Source: CAZNLS01 sp964573895 (GTDB lineage: Bacteria > Acidobacteriota > Aminicenantia > UBA2199). From it: a stretch of DNA of 5,735 nucleotides. Below, piece by piece: positions 1 through 5,735 of this stretch. A program made the position numbers and the translations under genes. The stretch lies in assembly GCA_964573895.1 (NCBI GenBank), contig CAZNLS010000138.1, positions 1 to 5,735 of the forward strand, given 5' to 3'. The notes under the pieces are model-generated. The model did not search any database. It saw nothing but the letters and a program-made list of their open reading frames with translations, and was not told the origin of the DNA. Numbering within the stretch: the first letter of the stretch is position 1; each line of letters opens with the position of its first letter.

Positions 1-1145
1 AAAAAAGGTATATGATGAAATAAAAGATAAAAAGAAAGTCCAAAAATCCCGGAAATGAACAATATTCTAATATAATCATTATGCATCCCTCCGCTCGTCA
101 TAAGTGGAATAACGGAAGAATATCCCTTTCTGTATTTTCCATCAATAAAAACAATTCTTTCATCTGCAGCTGAGAAAGAAACACCAAAAATTTTTGAATA
201 TAAGGGCATTTTTCCCCAAATTCGAAAATATCTTTTCCACCTCCACATTCTGCCGTTAAAGGCTCTGTCAATTTTAGATTCTCCCCTCACAACTTTCATT
301 TCTTTTTCAATCAACGGATCAATATTTGAATTGATGAATCCCTGAAAATATATTCCTGCAAAAAGAAAAAAAAGAAGAATTATCAACACATTCTTCGACT
401 TTTTTAAATGAAAAATAATATAGAGTATTGTCAACGTGAGAAAAACACCCCAACTTGCCGTATGTTTTATTGCCATTAATCCTATAATTGATAAAAAGAA
501 AATAAATGGGCTTAATTTTTTAAATCTATTTTTTTTCTTTATCACATCTACTCGGGAAAGAAGGAAATAGTAAGTTATCATCAATACAACTATGATAATG
601 ATTGCATAATTCATTACATCAGCATAACCTCCGGCAAATCTATAACCACCTCCCCTTCCAATCGTCAATCTTCTAAATGCCTGTGGATTAAAAAAGTAGT
701 TATAAGGGATCATTAATAGAGCAAACATAACTGAATATAAAAAAGTCTGGAATATACCTATAAGATCTTCTCTATTACGTATAAAATGGCGAAGATAAAA
801 AAAGAGAAGAACAGGAGTAAAATATTTGACAACATTTCCAATTGCACTTAAAGAATAATCAGTAATTAGCAGTAAAAAAAGATTTATAAAAACAAAAATT
901 CCCCAAATGAACATTATTTGATCAATTTTTGTTCTTTTTTTTCTCGGGAAATTTCTTGAATTATAACTGAAAAAAATAAGTATAGGTATTAAAAATCCAA
1001 TTATATATAATGGGGATAATAGTGGAGATATTTTTTTTAAATTATAAAAATTATCAATAATTGTCCTAAAGAGGACAAGGTAAATAAACCATTTTAGACA
1101 CCAGGGCTTTGATCTAACCCATAGCTTCCATTCAATATATCTCAT
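1..1145 (-). CDS. Wzy / O-antigen ligase-like polytopic membrane protein, C-terminus cut off
   Basis: An open frame of 381 codons from the ATG at 1145 (TAATG overlap with the GT2 stub) to the window edge without a stop. The product is very hydrophobic, with about ten predicted membrane segments (roughly residues 17-32, 41-60, 76-95, 101-118, 128-147, 178-197, 212-227, 230-246, 252-269 and 359-375). A large soluble loop spans about 270-354. It contains GRMWRW (298-303) and leads into MHNDYIRILFISGIFGL (354-370). A GR-x2-W element followed by an HN-D-Y-x-(R/Q) motif and a Gly-rich helix is the signature of the O-antigen ligase / Wzy_C-type glycan polymerases, in which loop Arg and His are functionally important. 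A second basic/Gly-rich loop, TIGRGGGYRFAGGYAD (161-176), may bind pyrophosphate-linked glycan. Inferred role: polymerisation or ligation of lipid-linked repeat units at the periplasmic face. Polymerase and ligase cannot be distinguished from sequence. Some tens of residues are missing beyond the window. Confidence 0.85.
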   Translation of the reverse strand, partial: MRYIEWKLWVRSKPWCLKWFIYLVLFRTIIDNFYNLKKISPLLSPLYIIGFLIPILIFFSYNSRNFPRKKRTKIDQIMFIWGIFVFINLFLLLITDYSLSAIGNVVKYFTPVLLFFYLRHFIRNREDLIGIFQTFLYSVMFALLMIPYNYFFNPQAFRRLTIGRGGGYRFAGGYADVMNYAIIIIVVLMITYYFLLSRVDVIKKKNRFKKLSPFIFFLSIIGLMAIKHTASWGVFLTLTILYIIFHLKKSKNVLIILLFFLFAGIYFQGFINSNIDPLIEKEMKVVRGESKIDRAFNGRMWRWKRYFRIWGKMPLYSKIFGVSFSAADERIVFIDGKYRKGYSSVIPLMTSGGMHNDYIRILFISGIFGLSFYLLFHHIPF

Positions 1146-1402
1146 TAATCTTTAATTATTTTTAGCACATTTACAGCATTTTTCAAAAAAAAACCATTCA
1201 AAATTTTATTCCCAAATAAGAGTTTCTTACAGACTTCCGGTGTATTATCGGTACTCCCGTTTTCAACAAGAATAAGTTCTAAAATATGCTTTTTTATCCT
1301 TTCAGAATCAGTAATGAATTTTTTTACGAATTTGCCAAGGGAAGCTTCTTCATTGTGAACGGGAACAATGATTGTTGCTTTTAAAATTTTATTATCTTTC
1401 AT
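1145..1402 (-). pseudogene. Truncated family 2 glycosyltransferase (N-terminal stub)
   Basis: An 85-residue frame with an unmistakable GT2 beginning: TIIVPVHNEEASLG (10-23) is the first nucleotide-binding strand, and ELILVENGSTDNTPEVCKKL (42-61) is the second strand with the conserved E/D-x-GSTD loop. Family members are usually 220-320 residues; the DxD metal-binding motif, acceptor region and catalytic base are all absent, so it should not be an active transferase alone. The sequence then runs FGNKILNGFFLKNAVNVLKIIKD, which does not follow the usual GT2 pattern after the second strand and may be a fused native C-terminal end. The upstream ATGA overlap with the FAD gene and downstream TAATG overlap with the Wzy-like gene are both intact, suggesting an in-frame internal deletion. 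A nine-base homopolymer at 1185-1193 lies in the tail, but the other two frames close quickly after it. Residual translation could still serve to couple the neighbours. Confidence 0.75.
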
Positions 1403-2700
1403 ATTGAATTCAATCCCGACTCAATCGAATCTTCCATACTTATATAATCCCAAAGCCCATATCTCCCGATAGGCGTAATATCATTCATCTTTAATTTTGA
1501 AATAATCTTTTCCACATTCATTTTTCTTTCATGATCAAAGTGAACGTATGCACAATCAATCCAGTTTGCAGCAATAACCTTTAATTTTTCCTTTTTTATC
1601 CATCCAAGATCATCCAACTTTTCAGTGAGAGAGGAAATGACATCCGTTAATGGCGGCATTTTTTTTTGATAGTGAACAGATGTCTCGATATAAAATGCAT
1701 TTTGCTTATGATGAAAATGAGAATCGGGAATATTAGAATATATTCCAACCCGATAAAAAGGTATCTCTTTCTGAGGAATATAGATCCAATGAATATCACT
1801 GATTTCTTCGGGAAGATCACCTTCGGTTAAAATATTTAAAGAGAGAACCCTGTTGTGACTCAACTTTTTCCCTGGCTCTTCCAACTCTTGATCTTTAGTC
1901 ATCATACAAAATTGACGAAGAGGAACCGATGAGATTAACCTCTTATATTTTATCTCATACCTGTTTGTTTTAACTCTCTTTTCTTTAACGTCTACTTCAA
2001 AAATCTTTTCACCGAACAGGGTCTTTTTCAGTCCTTCAGCCAATCCTTTCGCAAGAAGCCCGATCCCGTTATTTTTAGGATACCAGAACTTTGAGTTATA
2101 ATCTTTTTTCTGAAGATCTCCTGTTTCAAATCCCGCTTCAACCCTGTTTTCGGTAGGAGCGGGAAAGAATCTTTTGACAGAATCAAGTGAAAGTTTGTCA
2201 AGATCGATATCGAGAATTTTTTCATTATAGGGATATAAGAACAATTTACAAATCTCTCCTCCAAAATTGGAAAAGAGATAATCTTTAAAGGAATTGTTAA
2301 TTAGATTTTTCGATCTGTTCCTGTATGATTCTAAACACTTTTTCTTTAATTGTTCCGACAGATGGAAAAGATTGTACTGGAATGGTGCCGGGATCCTCTC
2401 TCCATTTAGATATATGATAGATTTTCTGTCAACGATCTGCCATTTTTTATCATTCTGATTTGCAAAAGGAATTTCGGACGGAGTTTTCCACTTACTAAGA
2501 TGCAGAAAGTGACCGGTATAATCGAAAAGTGTATCACCGATGCTGATGGATCGTGTGAGGCCTCCCGGTTCAACATTTTTATCAACAATCAGATAGTCTT
2601 CGCCCTTTGATTGAAGTTTTTTCGCAGCAGCACATCCCGAAATACCTGCTCCCGCTACAAGAACATCTGTTTTTATTTCTTTCTTTGAAAATCCTGCCAT
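1399..2700 (-). CDS. FAD-dependent oxidoreductase, UDP-galactopyranose mutase / protoporphyrinogen oxidase-like superfamily
   Basis: Complete 433-residue soluble flavoprotein. The N-terminal Rossmann dinucleotide-binding fold is clear: VLVAGAGISGCAAAKKL (13-29, GxGxxG), an acidic end to the second strand (IVDK, D40) and EPGGLTRS (44-51). Then come FDYTGHFLH (59-67), LYPYNEKILDIDLDKLS (155-171), YNSKFWYPKNNGIGLL (201-216), and the C-terminal FAD-contacting segment IGRYGLWDYISMEDSI (411-426). This pattern is typical of the FAD proteins (COG1232-like, often annotated as NAD(P)-binding or amine oxidoreductase) found in polysaccharide loci. By analogy with UDP-galactopyranose mutase it may act on a nucleotide sugar or glycan, but the substrate is unknown and true mutase activity is not shown. 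There is no signal peptide or membrane helix, so it is probably cytoplasmic. Its stop overlaps the GT2 start as ATGA; its start lies 28 nt upstream of the end of the broken frame before it. Confidence 0.92.
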   Translation of the reverse strand: MAGFSKKEIKTDVLVAGAGISGCAAAKKLQSKGEDYLIVDKNVEPGGLTRSISIGDTLFDYTGHFLHLSKWKTPSEIPFANQNDKKWQIVDRKSIIYLNGERIPAPFQYNLFHLSEQLKKKCLESYRNRSKNLINNSFKDYLFSNFGGEICKLFLYPYNEKILDIDLDKLSLDSVKRFFPAPTENRVEAGFETGDLQKKDYNSKFWYPKNNGIGLLAKGLAEGLKKTLFGEKIFEVDVKEKRVKTNRYEIKYKRLISSVPLRQFCMMTKDQELEEPGKKLSHNRVLSLNILTEGDLPEEISDIHWIYIPQKEIPFYRVGIYSNIPDSHFHHKQNAFYIETSVHYQKKMPPLTDVISSLTEKLDDLGWIKKEKLKVIAANWIDCAYVHFDHERKMNVEKIISKLKMNDITPIGRYGLWDYISMEDSIESGLNSI

Positions 2701-2704
2701 TTTT

Positions 2705-2708
2705 CCCT
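2705..2708 (-). promoter_or_regulatory. Possible Shine-Dalgarno (AGGG) for the FAD oxidoreductase
   Basis: AGGG lies four bases before the ATG at 2700 on the minus strand, within the tail of the upstream broken frame. It is the only purine-rich, SD-like match I see near any start in this window and supports 2700 as the start. The spacing is slightly short, so it is weak evidence. Confidence 0.35.
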
Positions 2709-2766
2709 ATCTTTTTTATTATAAGCAATTCCTTCTCTTTCGGCAAAAGCCTTGAATCTGTACACA

Positions 2767-2928
2767 TTAATATAACCTAACATTATCATCAGGTACCACA
2801 ATAAATGTTTTATCAATAAATGGTTTCAGAAATATTAAATATAATAAAAAATCTTTTTTCTGCCTTATCGTAATCAGCAAAAGAAGTATAAGAGACAGAA
2901 ATGATATTGAAGATAGTATTAATTTCAT
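2767..2928 (-). CDS. Short hydrophobic ORF, probable N-terminal remnant of a membrane protein
   Basis: A 53-codon frame whose ATG overlaps the stop of the GT4 gene as ATGA, the same junction used elsewhere in this operon, so it was probably translated by coupling. The product starts MKLILSSISFLSLILLLL, a strong membrane segment at about residues 2-21, then a basic turn (IRQKKD) and a second hydrophobic stretch LLYLIFLKPFIDKTFIVV (28-45), and stops after a short polar tail ending VRLY. The LYLIFLKPFID segment resembles IYLVLFRTIID near the N-terminus of the Wzy-like protein at 1-1145, by eye only, so it may be the head of a second polymerase/ligase-like gene. The hydrophobic character continues in another frame (2825-2673), suggesting a frameshift or deletion. 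It could instead be a real small membrane protein; I do not recognise a family. Confidence 0.5.
   Translation of the reverse strand: MKLILSSISFLSLILLLLITIRQKKDFLLYLIFLKPFIDKTFIVVPDDNVRLY
2799..2822. repeat. 9-bp direct repeat at the frame-change point
   Basis: On the plus strand caataaatg occurs at 2799-2807 and again at 2814-2822, a period of 15 bases. The repeat lies where the two hydrophobic fragments overlap in different frames. It may mark a slippage or deletion scar, but a short AT-rich repeat can also occur by chance, and a 15-base period alone does not change frame. Confidence 0.4.
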
Positions 2929-4103
2929 TCAATTCTATTAGATTGATTAATCTTAATTAAATCCATAAATCCTTCAACACTTTTTTTTATATTTGCATTG
3001 TCTTTTATATAGTCACTCGCACTTTTTCCTATCACTTCTGCCTTTTTTGCGTTATTTAAAATCCAATTGATTCTTTCAACAACTTGCTCTGTATCTTCAA
3101 AATTAATTGCAAAACCTGTTTTCCCTTCAACTATTAAATCAAATGTTGCACCTGCATTTATGGATGAAATACAAGGAACACCTGCAGCCATTGCTTCATT
3201 TAACACTAAACCCCAAATATCAAAATTAGTCTGAAACAAAAAACAATTAGATCTGGCTAGATATTTCGGTAATTCATCTTTTTGTTTAAAACCGATAAAG
3301 TTCACATACCTTGAAATGTTTTTTTTAATTACATACTCTTCAAGGCTCTTTCTATCAGAGCCATCACCGATAATCTCTAATATGAAATCTTTTCTCTCTT
3401 TTTTTAGAATTGAAATAATATCCAATAATTGTTTTACTCCTTTTCTGGGAACCAGATATCCGATATAAGTAAGAAATTTTTTCCTTGATGATTTATGAAT
3501 CATTTTTCTGATTTTTATTGTTTCTGTGAAAAAAAAATCCGTATCAACCGTGTTTATGGCAATTTTTATTTTTTTTTCATCTATTCCTAAAGATTCTAAA
3601 TACTTTTTTGCTTGGGTTCCATATGCTATAAATCCTGAAATTCGTTTCGAGATTATTTTCCTGAAAATCGTTTTCAAATGAGAATAATTTTTTGTTTTAC
3701 CTAAAATTGATCCCGACCAGATTATTATTGGTGTTTTATTCCAAAATGATCTTATCCAAAGTTTAAGTGTTCCGATTGAAAACCCGATAATTATTATTTT
3801 TTCAGGTTGAAGTTTTCGTAAGACAGCAAATAATTCTTTATAAGTAAAAATGGTTTTTTCAGAATTCCCTAAGTTAAATTTAGCAGATTTTAAACAGAGA
3901 TAATTAAACTCGGAATCATTTAAGTTCAATTTAAATTTTCTTCTTTTATAACTTATAGCTCCGAAAATAACACTAAAACCTATCCCTATATCGGTAAGTT
4001 GGGAATTTAATTCATTGAATAAAGGAATCCTATAAGGATTAGGGATGTTAGTGATAACAACTACGCTTTTTTGATTATTCAAATTATTTTTTATTTTAGC
4101 CAT
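2925..4103 (-). CDS. Glycosyltransferase family 4 (GT-B fold)
   Basis: Predicted retaining glycosyltransferase of 392 residues, normal for GT4. It would move a sugar from a nucleotide donor onto a growing lipid-linked glycan at the inner face of the cytoplasmic membrane. The N-terminal acceptor domain begins with VVVITNIPNPYRIPLF (residues 14-29). The C-terminal nucleotide-sugar domain starts at FLTYIGYLVPRKGVKQL (210-226), followed by a GDGSDRKSLE loop (247-256), FIGFKQKDELPKYL (269-282) and the donor-binding segment DIWGLVLNEAMAAGVP (295-310), then GATFDLIVEGKTGF. The usual E-x7-E pair reads D295-x7-E303, a conservative change at the first acid. There is no signal peptide or membrane helix. 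The start is chosen because the first strand follows directly; it overlaps the asparagine synthase by 13 nt and I see no clear Shine-Dalgarno sequence. The stop overlaps the next start as ATGA. Donor and acceptor cannot be told from sequence. Confidence 0.93.
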   Translation of the reverse strand: MAKIKNNLNNQKSVVVITNIPNPYRIPLFNELNSQLTDIGIGFSVIFGAISYKRRKFKLNLNDSEFNYLCLKSAKFNLGNSEKTIFTYKELFAVLRKLQPEKIIIIGFSIGTLKLWIRSFWNKTPIIIWSGSILGKTKNYSHLKTIFRKIISKRISGFIAYGTQAKKYLESLGIDEKKIKIAINTVDTDFFFTETIKIRKMIHKSSRKKFLTYIGYLVPRKGVKQLLDIISILKKERKDFILEIIGDGSDRKSLEEYVIKKNISRYVNFIGFKQKDELPKYLARSNCFLFQTNFDIWGLVLNEAMAAGVPCISSINAGATFDLIVEGKTGFAINFEDTEQVVERINWILNNAKKAEVIGKSASDYIKDNANIKKSVEGFMDLIKINQSNRIE

Positions 4104-5735
4104 TTATTAAACCAATTTATCAAAAAATAAATTGTCCATAGATTATTTGTATATTTTTGTACTCCCATTTTTAACAATTTAACTTGATTGTTTAATTCAC
4201 TATAATTAAAAATATTTGTATCTGAACAAAATGTTTCCAAATTCTCATCAATATATTCTAATAAAATATCGCCGGCCCATTCCTTTAAAGGGACACAAAA
4301 TCCCATCTTTTCCCTGTATAAAATTGAGTCAGGCAAAATCCTTCTTAATGAACTTTTTAAAATAGATTTAGGTACTCCTTTTGCCATCTTGTAAGTAGAA
4401 GGTATCGACAGAGCTAAATTTACAAAATTGTGATCCATAAATGGAGAACGTGTTTCAACCGAATTAGCCATTCCGAGCATATCAGACCTGAAAAGAAAAA
4501 AATTGGGCAAAATAAATTTATATCCAAGATAGCTCATCCAATCCACTTCTGTGACATTTCTCTTTAAAATCATATTATTAAAATTTTTTCGATAATTCAA
4601 AACTGTATTATGACTATCTAGTTGTCTATTCTGCTTTAAAAATTCTTCCTTAAATATTCTTTTTTTCAAACCCTCTTTAAAACCACTCGTACTTCCCCAA
4701 AAGAACTCCTGATTTTTAAGGGCCCGAATTAACATTTCATGATTTGGTGAGTCGGCATTAAAGATCTTATATGATTTTTCAAAAATTTTTTTTATTACCC
4801 CGGGCAGTTTTAAATAGGTTTTGTAAAAGGGATATAATCTTATATATCTTTTCCAGTTCGAATAACCTGCAAAAAGCTCATCACCTCCGTCGCCGGTCAT
4901 GACTACTTTAGTTCCGTTTTCCCTTGCAAGTTTTGAAATAAAATATATTGGAATGGCTGTAGGATCAGCTAATGGTTCATCAAAAATTTCAACGATTTTT
5001 GGAATAAAATTTCTGATCTCTCCAGGTGTAATAAGTTTTTCAAAATGCTCAGTATTGAATTCATTTGAGATTTTTTTTGCAAATTCTAACTCTGTGAACT
5101 TCGGCATATCTTTAAATCCGACTGAATATGTTTTTATATTTGAATGTGATTTTTCTCTCATAAGGGCAACTACTGCACTGGAATCTACACCGCCACTAAG
5201 AAATGCTCCTACCGGAACATCACTTATCATTCTGTAATTTACAGATTTATTCAGTTCGGAAAAAACTAAATCCTCAAGTTTATTTTTATCCAATTCAGAA
5301 TAATCAGTATACTCTATATCCCAATAGGAATTATATTCTTTAATCCCGTTTTTATTCACACTCATTTTGTAACCTGGATAAAACTTTTTTATATCTTTAA
5401 ACATAGTTTTTGGAGGTGACAATTTCCCGAAGGTTAGAAAATCATATAAAGATTCATTATCCAATTCCGGTTTAATCCACGGTAAGTCGAATAAAGCTTT
5501 TATTTCAGACGAAAAAGCAAACATTCCATTTTTTAAAATATAATATAGAGGTTTTTGACCTGCCCTGTCTCTTGCTAAAAACAATTTTTCCTTTCTTGCA
5601 TCCCAAATCGCAAAAGCAAACATTCCATTAAAGAAATCCAGACATTTCTGGCCAAATTTTTCATACATTGCCAGCACAATTTCCGTATCACTGCGAGATT
5701 TTAATTTAGAATCTTTTAAATATAATTCTTTTAAT
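4091..5735 (-). CDS. asnB: Asparagine synthase (glutamine-hydrolysing) / sugar amidotransferase, N-terminus cut off
   Basis: Class II glutamine amidotransferase fused to an ATP-dependent asparagine synthetase domain. Glutamine-derived ammonia is transferred to an adenylated carboxylate in the cytoplasm. Reading stays open to the window edge, giving 547 visible residues; about 80 N-terminal residues, including the catalytic Cys2, lie outside. Visible motifs, numbered from the window edge: SRSDTEI at 14-20 and ARDRAGQKPLYY at 54-65 (end of the glutaminase domain), the PP-loop SGGVDSS at 180-186 (ATP pyrophosphatase), GDGGDELFAGY at 281-291, ETRSPFMD at 427-434, and YREKMGFCVP near 473-482. The expected full length of roughly 625 residues is normal for AsnB. 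The stop lies 13 nt inside the next gene, a glycosyltransferase. Established knowledge: AsnB paralogues are common in surface-glycan loci, where some are thought to amidate uronic acids or other carboxyl groups. A sugar-amidating role here is inferred from context; housekeeping asparagine synthesis is the alternative. The GTG at 5677 is internal, not the start. Confidence 0.95.
   Translation of the reverse strand, partial: LKELYLKDSKLKSRSDTEIVLAMYEKFGQKCLDFFNGMFAFAIWDARKEKLFLARDRAGQKPLYYILKNGMFAFSSEIKALFDLPWIKPELDNESLYDFLTFGKLSPPKTMFKDIKKFYPGYKMSVNKNGIKEYNSYWDIEYTDYSELDKNKLEDLVFSELNKSVNYRMISDVPVGAFLSGGVDSSAVVALMREKSHSNIKTYSVGFKDMPKFTELEFAKKISNEFNTEHFEKLITPGEIRNFIPKIVEIFDEPLADPTAIPIYFISKLARENGTKVVMTGDGGDELFAGYSNWKRYIRLYPFYKTYLKLPGVIKKIFEKSYKIFNADSPNHEMLIRALKNQEFFWGSTSGFKEGLKKRIFKEEFLKQNRQLDSHNTVLNYRKNFNNMILKRNVTEVDWMSYLGYKFILPNFFLFRSDMLGMANSVETRSPFMDHNFVNLALSIPSTYKMAKGVPKSILKSSLRRILPDSILYREKMGFCVPLKEWAGDILLEYIDENLETFCSDTNIFNYSELNNQVKLLKMGVQKYTNNLWTIYFLINWFNKWLK
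5513..5629. repeat. Two perfect 18-bp direct repeats inside asnB
   Basis: On the plus strand aaaagcaaacattccatt occurs at 5513-5530 and at 5612-5629, 99 bases apart (33 codons, in frame). Both copies encode NGMFAF: one in the FNGMFAFAIWD motif and the other in KNGMFAFSSEIKAL. AsnB proteins normally have similar residues at both places, so the protein repeat is a family trait; the identical codon choice is what makes it a perfect DNA repeat. Confidence 0.8.

Larger units (their letters stand above)
2673..2825 (-). pseudogene. Orphan C-terminal fragment of a membrane protein, different frame from the preceding short ORF
   Basis: This frame is open for 50 codons after a TGA at 2828-2826 and ends in TAA at 2675-2673, 28 nt inside the FAD oxidoreductase gene. 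Without a frameshift the first usable ATG is at 2789, giving 38 residues. The translation looks like genuine protein: a membrane helix (HLLWYLMIMLGYINVY) followed by a charged cytoplasmic-type tail (AEREGIAYNKKDREKW, then QDFQRKK). It reads like the C-terminal end of a polytopic membrane protein or membrane-anchored glycosyltransferase. It overlaps the 53-codon ORF in another frame between 2825 and 2767, and both frames are hydrophobic there. The simplest inference is one gene starting at 2928 and ending at 2673 that has lost its middle, or has a single frameshift between 2825 and 2769. Family unknown. Confidence 0.45.

Noticed and set aside
1185..1193. Homopolymer slippage as the simple cause of GT2 truncation
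   Set aside because: Neither alternative frame after the tract continues a GT2 sequence; one stops at once and the other after about ten codons, so a one-base slip cannot restore the gene.
2028..2264. Minus-strand 78-codon frame
   Set aside because: Shadow of the FAD oxidoreductase coding sequence in another frame, with no family features.
2406..2588. 60-codon frame inside the FAD oxidoreductase
   Set aside because: Fully contained in a well-supported gene in another frame; no start signal or motif.
2582..2767. Minus-strand 61-codon frame starting just after the 53-codon remnant
   Set aside because: It runs out of frame through the FAD gene's Rossmann motif; the Cys/Ser-rich translation is an artefact of that frame.
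2701..2924. Regulatory intergenic region, riboswitch or small RNA between GT4 and the FAD gene
   Set aside because: Both hydrophobic frames fill it with protein-like sequence, and I see no GC-rich hairpin, T-tract terminator or promoter pair.
4899..5237. Plus-strand open frame of 112 codons
   Set aside because: It lies wholly antisense to asnB over its strongly conserved ATP-binding region (SGGVDSS), and its translation has no recognisable domain.
5675..5677. GTG at 5677 as the start of asparagine synthase
   Set aside because: The frame continues upstream to the window edge with family-typical residues (SRSDTEI), so this is an internal valine codon.
1..5735. CRISPR arrays, tRNA or rRNA genes, insertion sequences, attachment sites
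   Set aside because: No spaced repeats, cloverleaf elements, transposase motifs or terminal inverted repeats were seen on either strand.

Overview
The window is an AT-rich (by eye about two-thirds A+T), tightly packed piece of a bacterial cell-surface polysaccharide (exopolysaccharide, O-antigen or capsule) locus. Every supported gene lies on the minus strand, so transcription runs from high to low coordinates, and both ends of the window cut through genes. AT-rich coding, mostly absent Shine-Dalgarno motifs and this gene set suggest a Gram-negative bacterium of a Bacteroidota/Ignavibacteria/Marinimicrobia/Cloacimonadota-like kind. The phylum cannot be fixed from the sequence.

In transcription order: (1) a glutamine-hydrolysing asparagine synthase / amidotransferase (5735-4091), missing its N-terminus beyond the window; (2) a GT4-type, GT-B fold glycosyltransferase (4103-2925); (3) a 2928-2673 segment with two short hydrophobic open frames that read like the head and tail of one broken or frameshifted membrane-protein gene; (4) a complete FAD-dependent oxidoreductase of the UDP-galactopyranose mutase / protoporphyrinogen oxidase-like superfamily (2700-1399); (5) an 85-residue family 2 glycosyltransferase stub (1402-1145); (6) a polytopic Wzy / O-antigen ligase-like membrane protein (1145 to the window start), missing its C-terminus.

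All junctions are overlaps: 13 nt, ATGA, 28 nt (to the broken frame), ATGA and TAATG. There is no intergenic space, and I see no promoter or terminator. The genes therefore look like one co-transcribed, translationally coupled unit. The likely joint role is to add sugars to a lipid-linked repeat unit (GT4, and formerly GT2), modify a sugar (amidotransferase, FAD enzyme), and polymerise or ligate the glycan in the membrane (Wzy-like). No flippase, initiating transferase or chain-length regulator is visible, and these would be expected outside the window.

The most noteworthy feature is genetic erosion. Two gene positions hold only stubs, yet both keep the overlapping start and stop junctions of the operon. 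This suggests internal deletions, a frameshifted small membrane protein, or an assembly problem. I found no convincing evidence of an entirely new biological system. No stretch of 300 bases lacks a gene.
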